From NCBI GenBank assembly GCA_030418115.1, contig JAUHQD010000001.1, positions 744,001-808,000 on the forward strand: DNA of 64,000 nucleotides, given 5' to 3'. The notes below the pieces were generated by a model, which was not told the origin of the DNA, did not search any database, and worked only from the letters and a program-made list of their open reading frames with translations. Source of the stretch: Alteromonadaceae bacterium BrNp21-10 (GTDB taxonomy: Bacteria > Pseudomonadota > Gammaproteobacteria > Enterobacterales > Alteromonadaceae). Every line of letters starts with the position of its first letter. The stretch's first letter is position 1. Positions 1 to 10,310 of this stretch are shown one piece after another. Both the position numbers and the translations under genes were made by a program.

Positions 1-528
1 CCTAAAATCGAATTTACCTTACACGATTGTTTAGACAGAGCATGGCAGTGTGGGACTGTACAGCTTGATTTCTCTATGCCTGGACGTTTGGGCTCAACTT
101 ATGTTGCCGAAGATGGTGAGAAAAAAGTACCAGTGATGATTCACCGTGCAACCTTAGGTTCATTGGAACGTTTCATTGGTATTTTGACTGAAGAATATGC
201 TGGGTCTTTCCCATTATGGTTGGCACCCATGCAAGTTGTAGTGATGAATATCACCGATAAACAAGCTGATTATGTCCAAAAAGTAGAAAAATTACTTAAA
301 GAATCTGGGTTTAGGGCGACGTCGGACTTGAGAAATGAGAAGATAGGCTTTAAAATCCGCGAGCACACGCTTAGGCGCGTCCCTTATATGTTGGTAATTG
401 GTGACCAAGAAATGGACTCAAACCAAGTGGCAGTGCGGACTCGCAAGGGCGATGACCTAGGTAAAATGAGTATGGACGACTTAGTCGCTTTGCTTCAAGC
501 CCAGGTCAATAGCAAAGAATTTAAATAA
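1..528 (+). CDS. thrS: Threonine-tRNA ligase, C-terminal part (5' end outside window)
   Basis: This is the end of threonyl-tRNA synthetase, which charges tRNA-Thr in the cytoplasm. The reading frame is open from base 1, so the start lies to the left of the window; about 175 residues are visible. They cover the end of the class II catalytic core (the motif 3-like stretch with [20 protein letters not shown], around bases 138-200) and the anticodon-binding domain, with the family-typical APMQVVVM and a C-terminal region containing [12 protein letters not shown]. It ends 20 bases before the infC start, with a strong ribosome site for infC in the gap, the usual gammaproteobacterial order thrS-infC-rpmI-rplT. 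Identity rests on sequence likeness and on gene order. Confidence 0.97.
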   Translation, partial: PKIEFTLHDCLDRAWQCGTVQLDFSMPGRLGSTYVAEDGEKKVPVMIHRATLGSLERFIGILTEEYAGSFPLWLAPMQVVVMNITDKQADYVQKVEKLLKESGFRATSDLRNEKIGFKIREHTLRRVPYMLVIGDQEMDSNQVAVRTRKGDDLGKMSMDDLVALLQAQVNSKEFK

Positions 529-534
529 CTTTTT

Positions 535-540
535 TGGAGG
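535..540 (+). promoter_or_regulatory. Ribosome binding site of infC
   Basis: The hexamer TGGAGG lies 8 bases before an ATT codon at 549. It decides the infC start: no ATG fits the conserved IF-3 N-terminus, whereas the ATT gives the expected IKG start. Confidence 0.8.
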
Positions 541-548
541 ATTAGCAC

Positions 549-1091
549 ATTAAAGGCGCTAACAATAAAAGCCAAGTAGCGGGCAAAGCTCGTATTAATG
601 ACGAAATTGATGCCAGCGAAATTCGCTTAGTTGGTAAAGACGGTGAACAGTTAGGTGTAGTCACGTTAAGTGAAGCATTGGATTTAGCCGCTCAGTTGGA
701 TTTAGATTTAGTTGAAATCAGTCCGAACGCAGAGCCACCGGTTTGCAAAGTAATGGATTACGGCAAATTTATCTTCGAAAAAGGTAAGGCTCTTAAAGAG
801 CAAAAGAAAAAGCAAAAGCAAATTCAGGTCAAGGAGGTGAAATTCCGCCCTGGCACGGATGAAGGCGATTACCAGGTAAAACTGCGCAACCTGCGTCGCT
901 TTCTAGAAGGGGGTGATAAAACCAAAGTAACTATCCGTTTCCGCGGACGTGAAATGGCTCACCAAGAGATTGGCATTGAATTATTGAACCGCATTAAAAC
1001 GGATCTTGAAGACATTGCCAACTGCGAATCTTTCCCACATCGGGTAGAGGGTCGTCAGATGATCATGGTGTTAGCCCCTATTAAACGATAG
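549..1091 (+). CDS. infC: Translation initiation factor IF-3 (ATT start)
   Basis: IF-3 binds the 30S subunit, keeps it apart from 50S and checks the start codon and initiator tRNA. Starting at the ATT at 549 gives 180 residues, the length of the E. coli protein, and a conserved N-terminus (IKG..., then [16 protein letters not shown]). The N-terminal domain is followed by the lysine-rich linker ([29 protein letters not shown]) and the C-terminal domain with the [11 protein letters not shown] motif. In enterobacteria IF-3 represses its own mRNA because it discriminates against non-canonical starts such as AUU; the same codon here implies the same autocontrol, which is inference. A TTG at 678 also opens the frame but would remove the N-terminal domain. 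Confidence 0.95.
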   Translation: MKGANNKSQVAGKARINDEIDASEIRLVGKDGEQLGVVTLSEALDLAAQLDLDLVEISPNAEPPVCKVMDYGKFIFEKGKALKEQKKKQKQIQVKEVKFRPGTDEGDYQVKLRNLRRFLEGGDKTKVTIRFRGREMAHQEIGIELLNRIKTDLEDIANCESFPHRVEGRQMIMVLAPIKR

Positions 1092-1149
1092 TTAAGGCCT
1101 GCAAGTAACAGCTCATCACTGTTCGCCTTGCTGTCATGTTGTAACAAAT

Positions 1150-1161
1150 GGGAATATTCCC
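1150..1161 (+). promoter_or_regulatory. Palindrome in the infC-rpmI gap (possible L20 control region)
   Basis: The 12-base perfect palindrome GGGAATATTCCC lies 22 bases before the rpmI start, in a 92-base gap. In E. coli, ribosomal protein L20 binds structured mRNA here and represses rpmI and rplT. The palindrome is seen; a role in L20 control is inferred from position only. Confidence 0.3.
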
Positions 1162-1183
1162 TTAACAATGCGGAGTTTTAGCA

Positions 1184-1381
1184 ATGTCTAAAATGAAATC
1201 TCACAGCGGTGCAGCGAAGCGATTCAAAAAATCAGCTTCCGGCCGTTTTAAGACCAAGCAATCTCACTTGCGTCATATTTTGACCAAGAAAAGCTCTAAG
1301 CGTAAACGTCACTTGCGTGGCAAAAAATTGTCCCACCAGTCGGATACAGCGTTGATTCAACGCATGTTACCGTACGCTTAA
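1184..1381 (+). CDS. rpmI: 50S ribosomal protein L35
   Basis: A small basic protein of the large ribosomal subunit, 65 residues, the normal family length. The sequence has the typical [22 protein letters not shown] start and a [13 protein letters not shown] core. It lies between infC and rplT and is followed after 18 bases by rplT, which has its own AGAGGAG ribosome site. Expected to be cotranscribed with infC and rplT. Confidence 0.98.
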   Translation: MSKMKSHSGAAKRFKKSASGRFKTKQSHLRHILTKKSSKRKRHLRGKKLSHQSDTALIQRMLPYA

Positions 1382-1396
1382 TAGAGAGGAGATTGA

Positions 1397-1756
<360 letters not shown>

Positions 1757-1790
1757 TTAACAACAATTAAGTTTGAGTTCTTTCAGAGAA

Positions 1791-1821
1791 ACGGGAAGCA
1801 GGATGCTTTCCGTTTTTTTTT
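1791..1821 (+). terminator. Intrinsic terminator after rplT
   Basis: ACGGGAAGC pairs with GCTTTCCGT (one G-T pair) around a short AGGAT loop and is followed by a run of nine T. It sits 34 bases after rplT and separates the ribosomal operon from pheST. Confidence 0.85.
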
Positions 1822-1969
1822 GCCTAAAATACTGCGCTTTAACCATGTATGCCCGATGGTATTGAATTTATTACAAAACTTTAGTCATTCTTTGTAGATA
1901 AGTACTACAGACCACCTGTGCTTTCGTGTAAAATCCCCCTCTTTTTTATTATCGACCGAACTCGGTTAA

Positions 1970-2977
<1,008 letters not shown>

Positions 2978-2988
2978 GGGCAAGCATA

Positions 2989-5376
2989 ATGAAATTCAGT
3001 GAAAAGTGGTTAAGAGAATGGGTTAACCCAACATTATCTTCTGAACAACTTGCCCATCAAATTACTATGGCAGGCTTGGAAGTGGACGGCGTTGAGCCGG
3101 TTGCAGGCGAGTTTAGTGGTGTTGTCGTTGGCGAAGTTGTTGAGTGCGGTCAGCACCCTGACGCTGACAAATTACAAGTCACAAAAATTAACGTTGGTAG
3201 CGAAGAATTTATTGATATCGTTTGTGGTGCACCTAACTGTCGTCAAGGGTTAAAGGTTGCTGTGGCGATGGTAGGAGCGGTACTTCCCGGTAATTTTAAA
3301 ATTAAAAAAGCCAAACTCCGTGGTCAACCTTCTTTTGGCATGCTGTGCTCAGCATCGGAATTACAAATTTCCGAAGACAGCGACGGCATTATTGAATTGC
3401 CATTGGATGCGCCTATAGGTCAAGATATTCGTGAATATTTGGCTTTAGATGATAGTGCTATTGAGGTTGACTTAACCCCAAACCGCGCTGATTGCCTAGG
3501 CATAAAAGGCTTAGCCCGTGAAGTGGGGGTACTAAATGACATGTCGGTTATTGAGCCAAACATTATTGCCGTGCCTGCTGCTATCGCCGATAAGTTAGCC
3601 ATAAAGCTATCTGCTCCAGAAGCTTGTCCGCGTTATTTGGGCCGTGTTATTAAAGGCGTTAATCTTGGTGCGAGTTCACCGTTATGGTTAACCGAAAAAT
3701 TACGTCGTAGTGGCGTTCGTAGTATCGATCCCATTGTTGATGTGACTAACTTTGTACTCATCGAGTTAGGTCATCCCATGCATGCTTTTGATTTAACAAA
3801 AATCGAAGGCGATATCGATGTACGTTTAGCCACAGACAAAGAAAAGTTAGTGTTATTAGACGGTAATGAAGTTGAATTAAGCACAGATACCCTAGTAATT
3901 GCCGATAGTAAAAAAGCCTTGGCAATGGCCGGTATTTTTGGTGGTGAAAATTCAGGTGTAACTGAAACGACTCAAGATATTTTCTTAGAAAGTGCTTTCT
4001 TTGCTCCACTGGCGATTACTGGTCGTGCCCGTCAGTATGGCTTGCATACCGATGCATCACATCGTTACGAGCGCGGTGTAGATCCACAACTACAGCGCAC
4101 TGCAATGGAGCGTGCGACCCAGTTATTATTGGATATTGTTGGTGGACAAGCTGGTGAAATCGTTGAGGCAGTCGCTGAAGAGTTTATTCCACAACCTGCA
4201 CAAATCACTTTACGTGAAAGCCGCTTACAACGTTTACTGGGTGTGCATATTCCAAGCGAACAGGTTGATACTATTCTTAATCGATTAGGTTTTACCACTA
4301 TCTTTGCTGATCAACAATGGCATGTAACGGTACCGACTTATCGTTTTGATATCAGTATCGAAGAAGATTTAATTGAAGAAATTGCCAGAGTTTATGGTTA
4401 TAACAATATACCAGACCAAGCACCGGTGGCTAATTTGCATATTGCCAACGTGCAGGAAAGTGATGTTGCGTTAGACCAACTGAAACAAACTATGGTGACC
4501 TTAGGTTATCAAGAAGCTATTACCTATTCGTTTGTAGATCCTAAAAAACAAGCGGCACTTTTCCCTGATGTAGCAAGTTTAACTTTGCCTCACCCAATAT
4601 CGGCGGATATGTCGGTAATGCGTGTAAGTTTATGGAGCGGATTATTACAATCAGTTTCGTATAATCAAAAACGCCAGCAAAGTCGAGTTCGTTTATTTGA
4701 AACCGGATTACGCTTTATTGCCGATGAATCTGCAGAAAACGGTGTTTTACAACAGCCGATGATTGCTGGCGTGATCACAGGTAGTCGTTTTGGTGAGCAT
4801 TGGTTACAAGACGATGGCCAAGTGGACTTTTTTGATATTAAGGGGGATGTTGAAGCTCTATTGGCGAATACAGCTAATGCTGGAACCTTTGAATTTAAAG
4901 CCGCACAGCACAGTGCCATGCACCCTGGGCAAACTGCTGCTGTTTATTGTAATGAAGAGTTGATTGGCTATTTAGGCTGTTTACATCCACAATTTGAAAA
5001 GCAATTAGGACTGAATGGCAAAACCATTATGTTTGAATTGTTATTAGCGCCGATTTCCCAGCGGGTCATTCCTAAAGCGAAAGATGTTTCTAAATTCCCT
5101 GCGAATAAGCGAGATATTGCAATAGTTGTGAAAGAAGAAATTGCAATTGGTGATATTATGTCTAATATTGAAAAATATGGCGTAAATCAATTAGTTGGCC
5201 TAAACTTGTTCGACGTATATACTGGTAAAGGTATTCCAGAGGGCATGAAGAGCTTGGCAATATCTTTAACTTTACAAGATTCAACGCGAACTCTTGAAGA
5301 GCAAGAGATTCAAGGTATGGTTAATACTATTGTCGCAGATTTGTCCGAGAACTTTGACGCATCTTTGAGGGAATGA
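2989..5376 (+). CDS. pheT: Phenylalanine-tRNA ligase beta subunit
   Basis: The beta subunit of PheRS, 795 residues, the usual gammaproteobacterial length. Visible in order are an N-terminal EMAP/OB-type tRNA-binding domain (around residues 40-150, with [19 protein letters not shown]), the B3/B4 editing domain (with [10 protein letters not shown] and HPMHAFD), the B5 domain, the catalytic-like core, and a C-terminal ferredoxin-fold anticodon-binding domain ([12 protein letters not shown]). It removes misacylated Tyr-tRNA-Phe in the editing domain. ihfA starts 4 bases after it, so pheS, pheT and ihfA form one transcription unit. Confidence 0.97.
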   Translation: MKFSEKWLREWVNPTLSSEQLAHQITMAGLEVDGVEPVAGEFSGVVVGEVVECGQHPDADKLQVTKINVGSEEFIDIVCGAPNCRQGLKVAVAMVGAVLPGNFKIKKAKLRGQPSFGMLCSASELQISEDSDGIIELPLDAPIGQDIREYLALDDSAIEVDLTPNRADCLGIKGLAREVGVLNDMSVIEPNIIAVPAAIADKLAIKLSAPEACPRYLGRVIKGVNLGASSPLWLTEKLRRSGVRSIDPIVDVTNFVLIELGHPMHAFDLTKIEGDIDVRLATDKEKLVLLDGNEVELSTDTLVIADSKKALAMAGIFGGENSGVTETTQDIFLESAFFAPLAITGRARQYGLHTDASHRYERGVDPQLQRTAMERATQLLLDIVGGQAGEIVEAVAEEFIPQPAQITLRESRLQRLLGVHIPSEQVDTILNRLGFTTIFADQQWHVTVPTYRFDISIEEDLIEEIARVYGYNNIPDQAPVANLHIANVQESDVALDQLKQTMVTLGYQEAITYSFVDPKKQAALFPDVASLTLPHPISADMSVMRVSLWSGLLQSVSYNQKRQQSRVRLFETGLRFIADESAENGVLQQPMIAGVITGSRFGEHWLQDDGQVDFFDIKGDVEALLANTANAGTFEFKAAQHSAMHPGQTAAVYCNEELIGYLGCLHPQFEKQLGLNGKTIMFELLLAPISQRVIPKAKDVSKFPANKRDIAIVVKEEIAIGDIMSNIEKYGVNQLVGLNLFDVYTGKGIPEGMKSLAISLTLQDSTRTLEEQEIQGMVNTIVADLSENFDASLRE

Positions 5377-5380
5377 TTAT

Positions 5381-5677
5381 ATGGCACTCACCAAAGCCGA
5401 AATGGCCGACCACCTATTCGAAAAATTAGGGATTAATAAACGCGACGCAAAAGATCTTGTTGAGTCTTTTTTTGAAGAAGTCAGAGAGGCTTTAGAATCT
5501 GGCGAACAGGTCAAGTTATCTGGATTTGGTAATTTTGATTTGCGTCAAAAAAGTGAGCGTCCAGGACGTAACCCAAAAACGGGCGAAGACATTCCTATTA
5601 AGGCGAGACGAGTTGTCACTTTTCGACCCGGCCAGAAATTAAAAAGTCGCGTTGAAAATAGTACGCCAGAATCTTAA
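5381..5677 (+). CDS. ihfA: Integration host factor alpha subunit
   Basis: The alpha chain of IHF, a sequence-specific DNA-bending heterodimer used in transcription, replication and recombination. 98 residues, with the standard [17 protein letters not shown] start and the beta-arm/C-terminal [27 protein letters not shown]. The GRNPKTGE arm carries the proline that wedges into DNA. Position after pheT is conserved across gammaproteobacteria. A terminator follows 24 bases downstream. Confidence 0.97.
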   Translation: MALTKAEMADHLFEKLGINKRDAKDLVESFFEEVREALESGEQVKLSGFGNFDLRQKSERPGRNPKTGEDIPIKARRVVTFRPGQKLKSRVENSTPES

Positions 5678-5700
5678 TATTTGAATGCTTTTAAAAAGAA

Positions 5701-5725
5701 AAATCCTGCAAAAGCAGGATTTTTT
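5701..5725. terminator. Bidirectional terminator between ihfA and the convergent small gene
   Basis: AAATCCTGC pairs with GCAGGATTT across an AAAA loop, with a T run on the right and an A-rich run on the left, so it can end transcription from ihfA and from the minus-strand gene that stops at 5755. Confidence 0.85.
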
Positions 5726-5754
5726 AATTCTGGACTAATAATTGTCGTTGCCGA

Positions 5755-6129
5755 TTAACGTGGCGCTTTACAATCTTCGTCTTTATTACCTAATAAACCA
5801 TTCCAAAACGCTTTAACTGAGAAAGAAGATTTTTGCTTTTTAGCTTTAGGGGCAGCAGCTTTTTTAGCAACTGGTGCGGCCTTTTTAGCAGCAGGAGCTG
5901 CTTTCTTTTCAGCTTTGGGCTTGGCTGCTGCAGCTTCTTTTTTCGCAGGAGCGTCTTTGGCTCCAGCAAGTTCAGCAGTTAATTCAGTCAGTTGTGCTAA
6001 ACGAATGTTTTTACCACCATCAACACTATACCAACCACCTTTGGCTTCGATGGTGGGTGCTTTACCATTTGCTGCCTGATAGGCTTGGGTAAATGCTTCG
6101 ATGACTTGATCTTTATCCAATTTGCTCAT
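5755..6129 (-). CDS. Lysine/alanine-rich small protein of unknown function
   Basis: A 124-residue protein without a function I can name. Residues 1-55 look folded (QVIEAFTQAYQAANGKAPTI, then a GGWYSVDGG turn). Residues about 60-100 are low complexity, made of repeated lysine-alanine-proline blocks (AAPAAKKAAPVAKKAA) like the tails of H1/SyrB-like DNA-associated proteins. The end (SFSVKAFWNGLLGNKDEDC) is again complex. No signal peptide is seen. It stands alone, convergent with ihfA. A nucleic-acid-binding role is a guess from composition; annotation pipelines often give such proteins a 'SyrB-like regulator' name without evidence. Confidence 0.85.
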   Translation of the reverse strand: MSKLDKDQVIEAFTQAYQAANGKAPTIEAKGGWYSVDGGKNIRLAQLTELTAELAGAKDAPAKKEAAAAKPKAEKKAAPAAKKAAPVAKKAAAPKAKKQKSSFSVKAFWNGLLGNKDEDCKAPR

Positions 6130-6265
6130 TGCAGATGTGTTCCGTTTTTCTAAATTTTAATATAAGAGGGCGTTTTATACCTTTTTTTAACAAAAATGTC
6201 TAATTTTCAGGCTTATACGATAGAATTCAGGCAAATATAGGCATAATTAAACCTAAGGCTCGTGA

Positions 6266-7027
6266 ATGGGTATAAATAATAAACAATTATTACAGCTCCT
6301 AAATCAAATTCTTAGTCCTGACAGGATCAAAGATTATTGTCCCAATGGACTACAAGTTGAAGGCCAATCGCAGATTAATAAAATTGTTACTGGTGTCACT
6401 GCAAGTCAGGCATTGATCGACAGAGCTATTGCTAAAGGCGCACAAGCTATTATTGTCCATCATGGTTACTTTTGGAAAGGTGAGGATCCTTGTGTAGTGG
6501 GAATGAAAAAACGACGCCTACAGTCTCTGTTAGCCCATAATATCAACTTATACGCTTATCATTTACCACTGGATGTCCATTCTAAGATTGGTAACAATGC
6601 ACAGTTGGCTAAACTTTTAGGCATTGAGGTTACCGATGGCCTTGAACGCGGAAATGCCACCAGTATTGCTATGCAAGGTATATTTAAACAGCCAATAAGT
6701 GTAGATGAACTTACAAACCGAATTCAGCAGCAATTACAACGACAGCCGTTAGTTGAAAAGGTGTCGGATAAGCTTATTTCCAGCGTAGCGTGGTGCACCG
6801 GAGGTGGGCAAAACTATATTGATTTAGCTGCTACTCAAGGCATTGATGCTTTTATTACCGGTGAGGCTTCAGAGCAAACCATCCATACGGCAAGAGAAAT
6901 GGGGATTCACTTTTTTGCCGCCGGTCATCATGCCACTGAGCGTTATGGTGCTAAAGCCTTAGGGGAATTACTGGCTGCAGAGCATGGGCTTGATACAGAA
7001 TTTGTGGATATTGATAACCCTGTTTAA
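6266..7027 (+). CDS. Nif3-like dinuclear metal centre protein (YbgI family)
   Basis: A 253-residue member of the Nif3/YbgI/DUF34 family, which forms ring-shaped hexamers with a two-metal site in each subunit. Seen in the sequence are the family hallmarks YCPNGLQVEG near residue 22-31, IIVHHGYFWKG (metal-binding histidines) near 60-70, AYHLPLDVH near 96-104, and the C-terminal FITGEASEQTIH and FAAGHHATERYG, which complete the metal site. The start is backed by an AAGG ribosome site. The enzymatic role of the family is not settled, so no reaction is assigned. It stands 51 bases before the next gene and may share its transcript. Confidence 0.93.
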   Translation: MGINNKQLLQLLNQILSPDRIKDYCPNGLQVEGQSQINKIVTGVTASQALIDRAIAKGAQAIIVHHGYFWKGEDPCVVGMKKRRLQSLLAHNINLYAYHLPLDVHSKIGNNAQLAKLLGIEVTDGLERGNATSIAMQGIFKQPISVDELTNRIQQQLQRQPLVEKVSDKLISSVAWCTGGGQNYIDLAATQGIDAFITGEASEQTIHTAREMGIHFFAAGHHATERYGAKALGELLAAEHGLDTEFVDIDNPV

Positions 7028-7078
7028 GTCGCTAGTTTTTTCAAGAAAATTTAGAATAAATTATAAGAAGGAATATAA

Positions 7079-8158
7079 ATGAAGTTAATTAAATTTTTAT
7101 TGATAGTGGTGTGTTTTGGTCACTTTAGTGCTCTGGCAGAAAATCTAATTTCGCCAGCTAATGACAATATTATCTACACTGGCCGTATTGATATGAGCGA
7201 TAAGAGTGCTCCGTCATTGTCATGGCCCGGCTCAAGTATTAAAGCTAATTTCAGTGGTAGTCAGCTGAGTATTATTTTGGACGATGAGTTAGGTAAAAAC
7301 TTCTTCAACGTAATTATTGATGGCAACGATGTTTATCCTTATGTCATTGAAGCCAATAAAGGCCAGCAGACTTATTGGATCAGCGATACATTGGTTGACG
7401 GCCCTCATAGTGTTGAAATCTATAAACGTACAGAAGGGGAAGAAGGGGCAACTACGTTTAAAGGTTTGTTACTAAGTGAAAATGGAAAACTATTAGAAAA
7501 ACCTAAGCGTCCTCAACGTCGTATTGAAATATATGGTGATTCCATTACCAGTGGCATGGGCAATGAAGGGGCTTATAATGGCGCAGATCATTTACTCTCT
7601 GAGAAAAATAACTATCTTGCTTATGGTGCCATTACTGCTCGAGCCTTAAATGCCGAATTGCATACTATTTCACAAAGTGGCATTGGTATTATGATCAGTT
7701 GGTTCCCATTTATTATGCCGCAATTTTATGACCAAGTAAGTGCTGTCGGTGATAACGACAGTAAATGGGATTTTAGCCAATGGACGCCAGATGTGGTGGT
7801 GATCAATTTGTTTCAAAATGACAGCTGGTTGGTAGATCGTGAAAAGCGTCTAAAGCCCATGCCCAATGAAGAACAGCGTATTGCCGCTTATATTGATTTT
7901 GTTCGTACTATCCGCGGTAAATACCCAGATGCTCAAATAATATGTGCGTTAGGTAGTATGGATGCCACTCGCGAAGGTTCGGCCTGGCCGGGTTATATTC
8001 AGTCGGCGGTGGTAAAAATGCAAACCACCTTGGCCGATGACAAACTTTCGACCCTATTTTTTGATTTCAACGATTATGGGCAACATCCACGGGTGATCCA
8101 ACATCAGCGAAATGCGGAAAAATTAACCACATTTATTCAGCAAAAGATGAATTGGTAG
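7079..8158 (+). CDS. Secreted SGNH/GDSL hydrolase, carbohydrate-esterase-2-like
   Basis: A 359-residue exported protein with a signal peptide (MKLIKFLLIVVCFGHFSALA). Residues about 25-135 look like the beta-sheet domain that precedes the hydrolase in family CE2 esterases. The SGNH hydrolase domain follows, with the nucleophile serine in YGDSITSG (Ser155), the asparagine block NLFQND, and the closing Asp332-x-x-x-His336 pair in DYGQHP. CE2 enzymes remove acetyl groups from plant polysaccharides such as xylan and glucomannan; that activity is inferred from architecture. A good AGAAGG ribosome site supports the start. It lies 13 kb from the rhamnose-glycan locus, so a link with it is not shown. 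Confidence 0.85.
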   Translation: MKLIKFLLIVVCFGHFSALAENLISPANDNIIYTGRIDMSDKSAPSLSWPGSSIKANFSGSQLSIILDDELGKNFFNVIIDGNDVYPYVIEANKGQQTYWISDTLVDGPHSVEIYKRTEGEEGATTFKGLLLSENGKLLEKPKRPQRRIEIYGDSITSGMGNEGAYNGADHLLSEKNNYLAYGAITARALNAELHTISQSGIGIMISWFPFIMPQFYDQVSAVGDNDSKWDFSQWTPDVVVINLFQNDSWLVDREKRLKPMPNEEQRIAAYIDFVRTIRGKYPDAQIICALGSMDATREGSAWPGYIQSAVVKMQTTLADDKLSTLFFDFNDYGQHPRVIQHQRNAEKLTTFIQQKMNW

Positions 8159-8167
8159 AAGAATGGT

Positions 8168-8926
8168 TCAAGACCCTTTTAATGTAAGCCAGGTATTTCC
8201 CATTACTTCATACCAATAACGCTCTGATTTGTTTAAATTTGTGGAGTGGGGTAGATAGCCCCACCAATCACTATTTCCTTTATCCGATAATCTCACTAGG
8301 TGCTCAGTTGGAGCTGCAAGCGGATATAAGCCAATGTTTTGGAATAATCGCATTGAGCGATGCATATGAGTGGCTGAAGTAACTAATGCAAAAGAACTGT
8401 TCTGAATTAAAGGTTTTAACTTGGTGACTTCTTCTTCGGTATCGCGAGATTTGGTTTGCATTAATATACGCGAAGACGAAATGCCTAATTCAATGGCTAG
8501 TTTTTTCATCATTTCAGCGTTTGAAAAAGGCTCTTTTGAGTAACCTGAGGTTACCAGCTTGGCATTGGAGTTATGTTTTAAAATACGCAGACCTTCAACT
8601 AGCCGATATAACGAACAAGGCTGAAACTGGGCGGTAATGGGTAAGGTGGCATCATTCGTATGGCCGCATCCTAGAATTACCACGTAGTCAACCGGCTGAG
8701 ACAAATCAAACTGATGATATTCTTGCTCAAGATCACGCAACAATGTATTCGGTAACCAGGGGGTAGCGACTAATAACAGTAGGCCTAGCGCCAAACCTTG
8801 ACAATAAAAAGCCCACTTACGGCGCTGTAAGTAAAATAAAATACTACTGAGACATAAACATATGATGACAGCGGGTAACGGCATGATTAGCATTGAGGCT
8901 AATTTTTTAAGTGTAAATATTTCCAT
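8168..8926 (-). CDS. elyC: ElyC/SanA/YdcF-type envelope protein (DUF218)
   Basis: A 252-residue inner-membrane protein with two N-terminal membrane segments (residues about 10-30 and 35-55), then a DUF218 domain outside the membrane with YVVILGCGHTNDATLP and LVTSGYSKEPFSNAEMM. In E. coli ElyC supports peptidoglycan and lipid-carrier metabolism at low temperature. The gene is divergent from cmoM with only 21 bases between the starts, as in E. coli (ycbC-smtA), which supports the elyC name over other DUF218 members. Confidence 0.85.
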   Translation of the reverse strand: MEIFTLKKLASMLIMPLPAVIICLCLSSILFYLQRRKWAFYCQGLALGLLLLVATPWLPNTLLRDLEQEYHQFDLSQPVDYVVILGCGHTNDATLPITAQFQPCSLYRLVEGLRILKHNSNAKLVTSGYSKEPFSNAEMMKKLAIELGISSSRILMQTKSRDTEEEVTKLKPLIQNSSFALVTSATHMHRSMRLFQNIGLYPLAAPTEHLVRLSDKGNSDWWGYLPHSTNLNKSERYWYEVMGNTWLTLKGS

Positions 8927-8947
8927 GTTCGAGATGATCCTTTAACA

Positions 8948-9709
8948 ATGAATCCTAATGATAAACCAGATCAAAGCTTTGATTCGATAGCTAATAAATT
9001 TCAACGCAATATTTATGGCACTAGTAAAGGTCAACTAAGACATCAGTTACTTCTAGAATATCTACAGCCTTACTTAACACAAAAGCCGTTGTCTATTCTC
9101 GATGCAGGTGGTGGTAGCGGGCAAATGACCCAAGCATTACTGGAATTGGGGCATAACGTGCATCTGCTTGATGTATCCGAAGATATGCTGGTAATAGCGC
9201 AGCAGCAATGCCATCAATTTGCGGACTTTAGTGTTGAGCAAAACAGTATTCAACAGCATCAACCCCAACAGCAGTATGACATGGTTTTGTGCCATGCGGT
9301 GTTGGAATGGTTACAAGATCCAATGCCTGTGATTAAGTTAATGACTGAGTGGCTTAAACCTCAAGGCCATTTGTCTTTAAGCTTCTTTAATCGGGATGCG
9401 CAACTATTTGGTAATGCGCTTTATGGTAACTTTGATTATATCGACAAAGATCTCAAAGTGGGAAATCGGGTGCGTTTAAATCCCAATAATGCGTTAGTAC
9501 CACAGCAGGTATTGGCTTGCTTAGCCGAGTTACCATTAGAGGTTCAACATCAGGCAGGGATCCGCTGTATTCATGATTATGTGCGGGATAAAAGTTTACA
9601 GCAAAGTCACTATCAGCAAATTCTAGAACTTGAACGGCGCTTTGGTAAACAGCATCCTTATATGTGGCTAGGCAAATATTTTCATATTATTGCCCAGCGG
9701 TTTAACTAA
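8948..9709 (+). CDS. cmoM: tRNA 5-carboxymethoxyuridine methyltransferase
   Basis: A class I SAM-dependent methyltransferase of 253 residues. CmoM (formerly SmtA) methylates the carboxylate of cmo5U at the wobble position of tRNAs to give mcmo5U. The SAM loop ILDAGGGSGQMTQALLELG lies near residues 49-68, and CHAVLEWLQDP is the following motif. The N-terminal FDSIANKFQRNIYGTSKGQLR is typical of CmoM. Placement divergent from elyC matches E. coli and raises confidence over a generic methyltransferase call. Confidence 0.88.
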   Translation: MNPNDKPDQSFDSIANKFQRNIYGTSKGQLRHQLLLEYLQPYLTQKPLSILDAGGGSGQMTQALLELGHNVHLLDVSEDMLVIAQQQCHQFADFSVEQNSIQQHQPQQQYDMVLCHAVLEWLQDPMPVIKLMTEWLKPQGHLSLSFFNRDAQLFGNALYGNFDYIDKDLKVGNRVRLNPNNALVPQQVLACLAELPLEVQHQAGIRCIHDYVRDKSLQQSHYQQILELERRFGKQHPYMWLGKYFHIIAQRFN

Positions 9710-9727
9710 ATTGATTGTTAAAGGTGA

Positions 9728-10213
9728 TTAATCTAATTGTTTTTTTATATCGGCCACGATCTGTTGTGGTTTGATAGTCGGTCCATAACGCTTAATGACT
9801 TTACCTTGCCGACTAATTAAAAATTTAGTGAAATTCCATTTGATAGATTGGCTACCTAGTATGCCCTTAGCTTGCTGCTTTAAATATTGATACAAAGGGT
9901 GCTGTTGTTTGCCATTGACCTCAATTTTGCTGAATAATGGAAATTGGGTATTGAAATTAATGCTGCAAAATTTCTCAATTTCAGCATCAGCGCCAGGCTC
10001 TTGGTGGCCAAATTGGTCACAGGGAAACGCGAGGACTTCAAAACCGTGCTCTTTATAATTGCTATACAGGGTTTGTAGTCCATTATATTGCGGGGTAAAA
10101 CCACATTTGCTGGCGGTATTAACAATAAGTAATACTTTACCTTGATATTCCGATAATGATTGGGATTCACCATTATTTTTGGTTGCGCTAAACTGGTAAA
10201 CTGAATCTGTCAC
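9728..10213 (-). CDS. Glutathione peroxidase family protein (cysteine type)
   Basis: A thioredoxin-fold peroxidase that reduces hydroperoxides with glutathione or thioredoxin. I place the start at a GTG (10213-10211) preceded by AGAGGAAG, giving 161 residues beginning MTDSVYQFSA; the frame stays open upstream to 10267, but that extension lacks family likeness. The active site is NTASKCGFTPQY with cysteine where animal enzymes have selenocysteine; the Gln/Trp/Asn partners appear in FPCDQFG and IKWNFTKFL. No signal peptide, so cytoplasmic. It is convergent with cmoM and divergent from the following dehydrogenase. Confidence 0.9.
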   Translation of the reverse strand: MTDSVYQFSATKNNGESQSLSEYQGKVLLIVNTASKCGFTPQYNGLQTLYSNYKEHGFEVLAFPCDQFGHQEPGADAEIEKFCSINFNTQFPLFSKIEVNGKQQHPLYQYLKQQAKGILGSQSIKWNFTKFLISRQGKVIKRYGPTIKPQQIVADIKKQLD

Positions 10214-10310
10214 AAAGTCTTCCTCTGTTGATTTTACTTCACTGTAGAAGAAGCAATTTATTATCACAAGACTATTATAAGAAATTAGCTTTATAAGGAT
10301 CTGTATATTT

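Noticed and set aside
9895-10213. Selenoprotein form of glutathione peroxidase
   Set aside because: The active-site codon is a cysteine codon and no in-frame TGA is read through.
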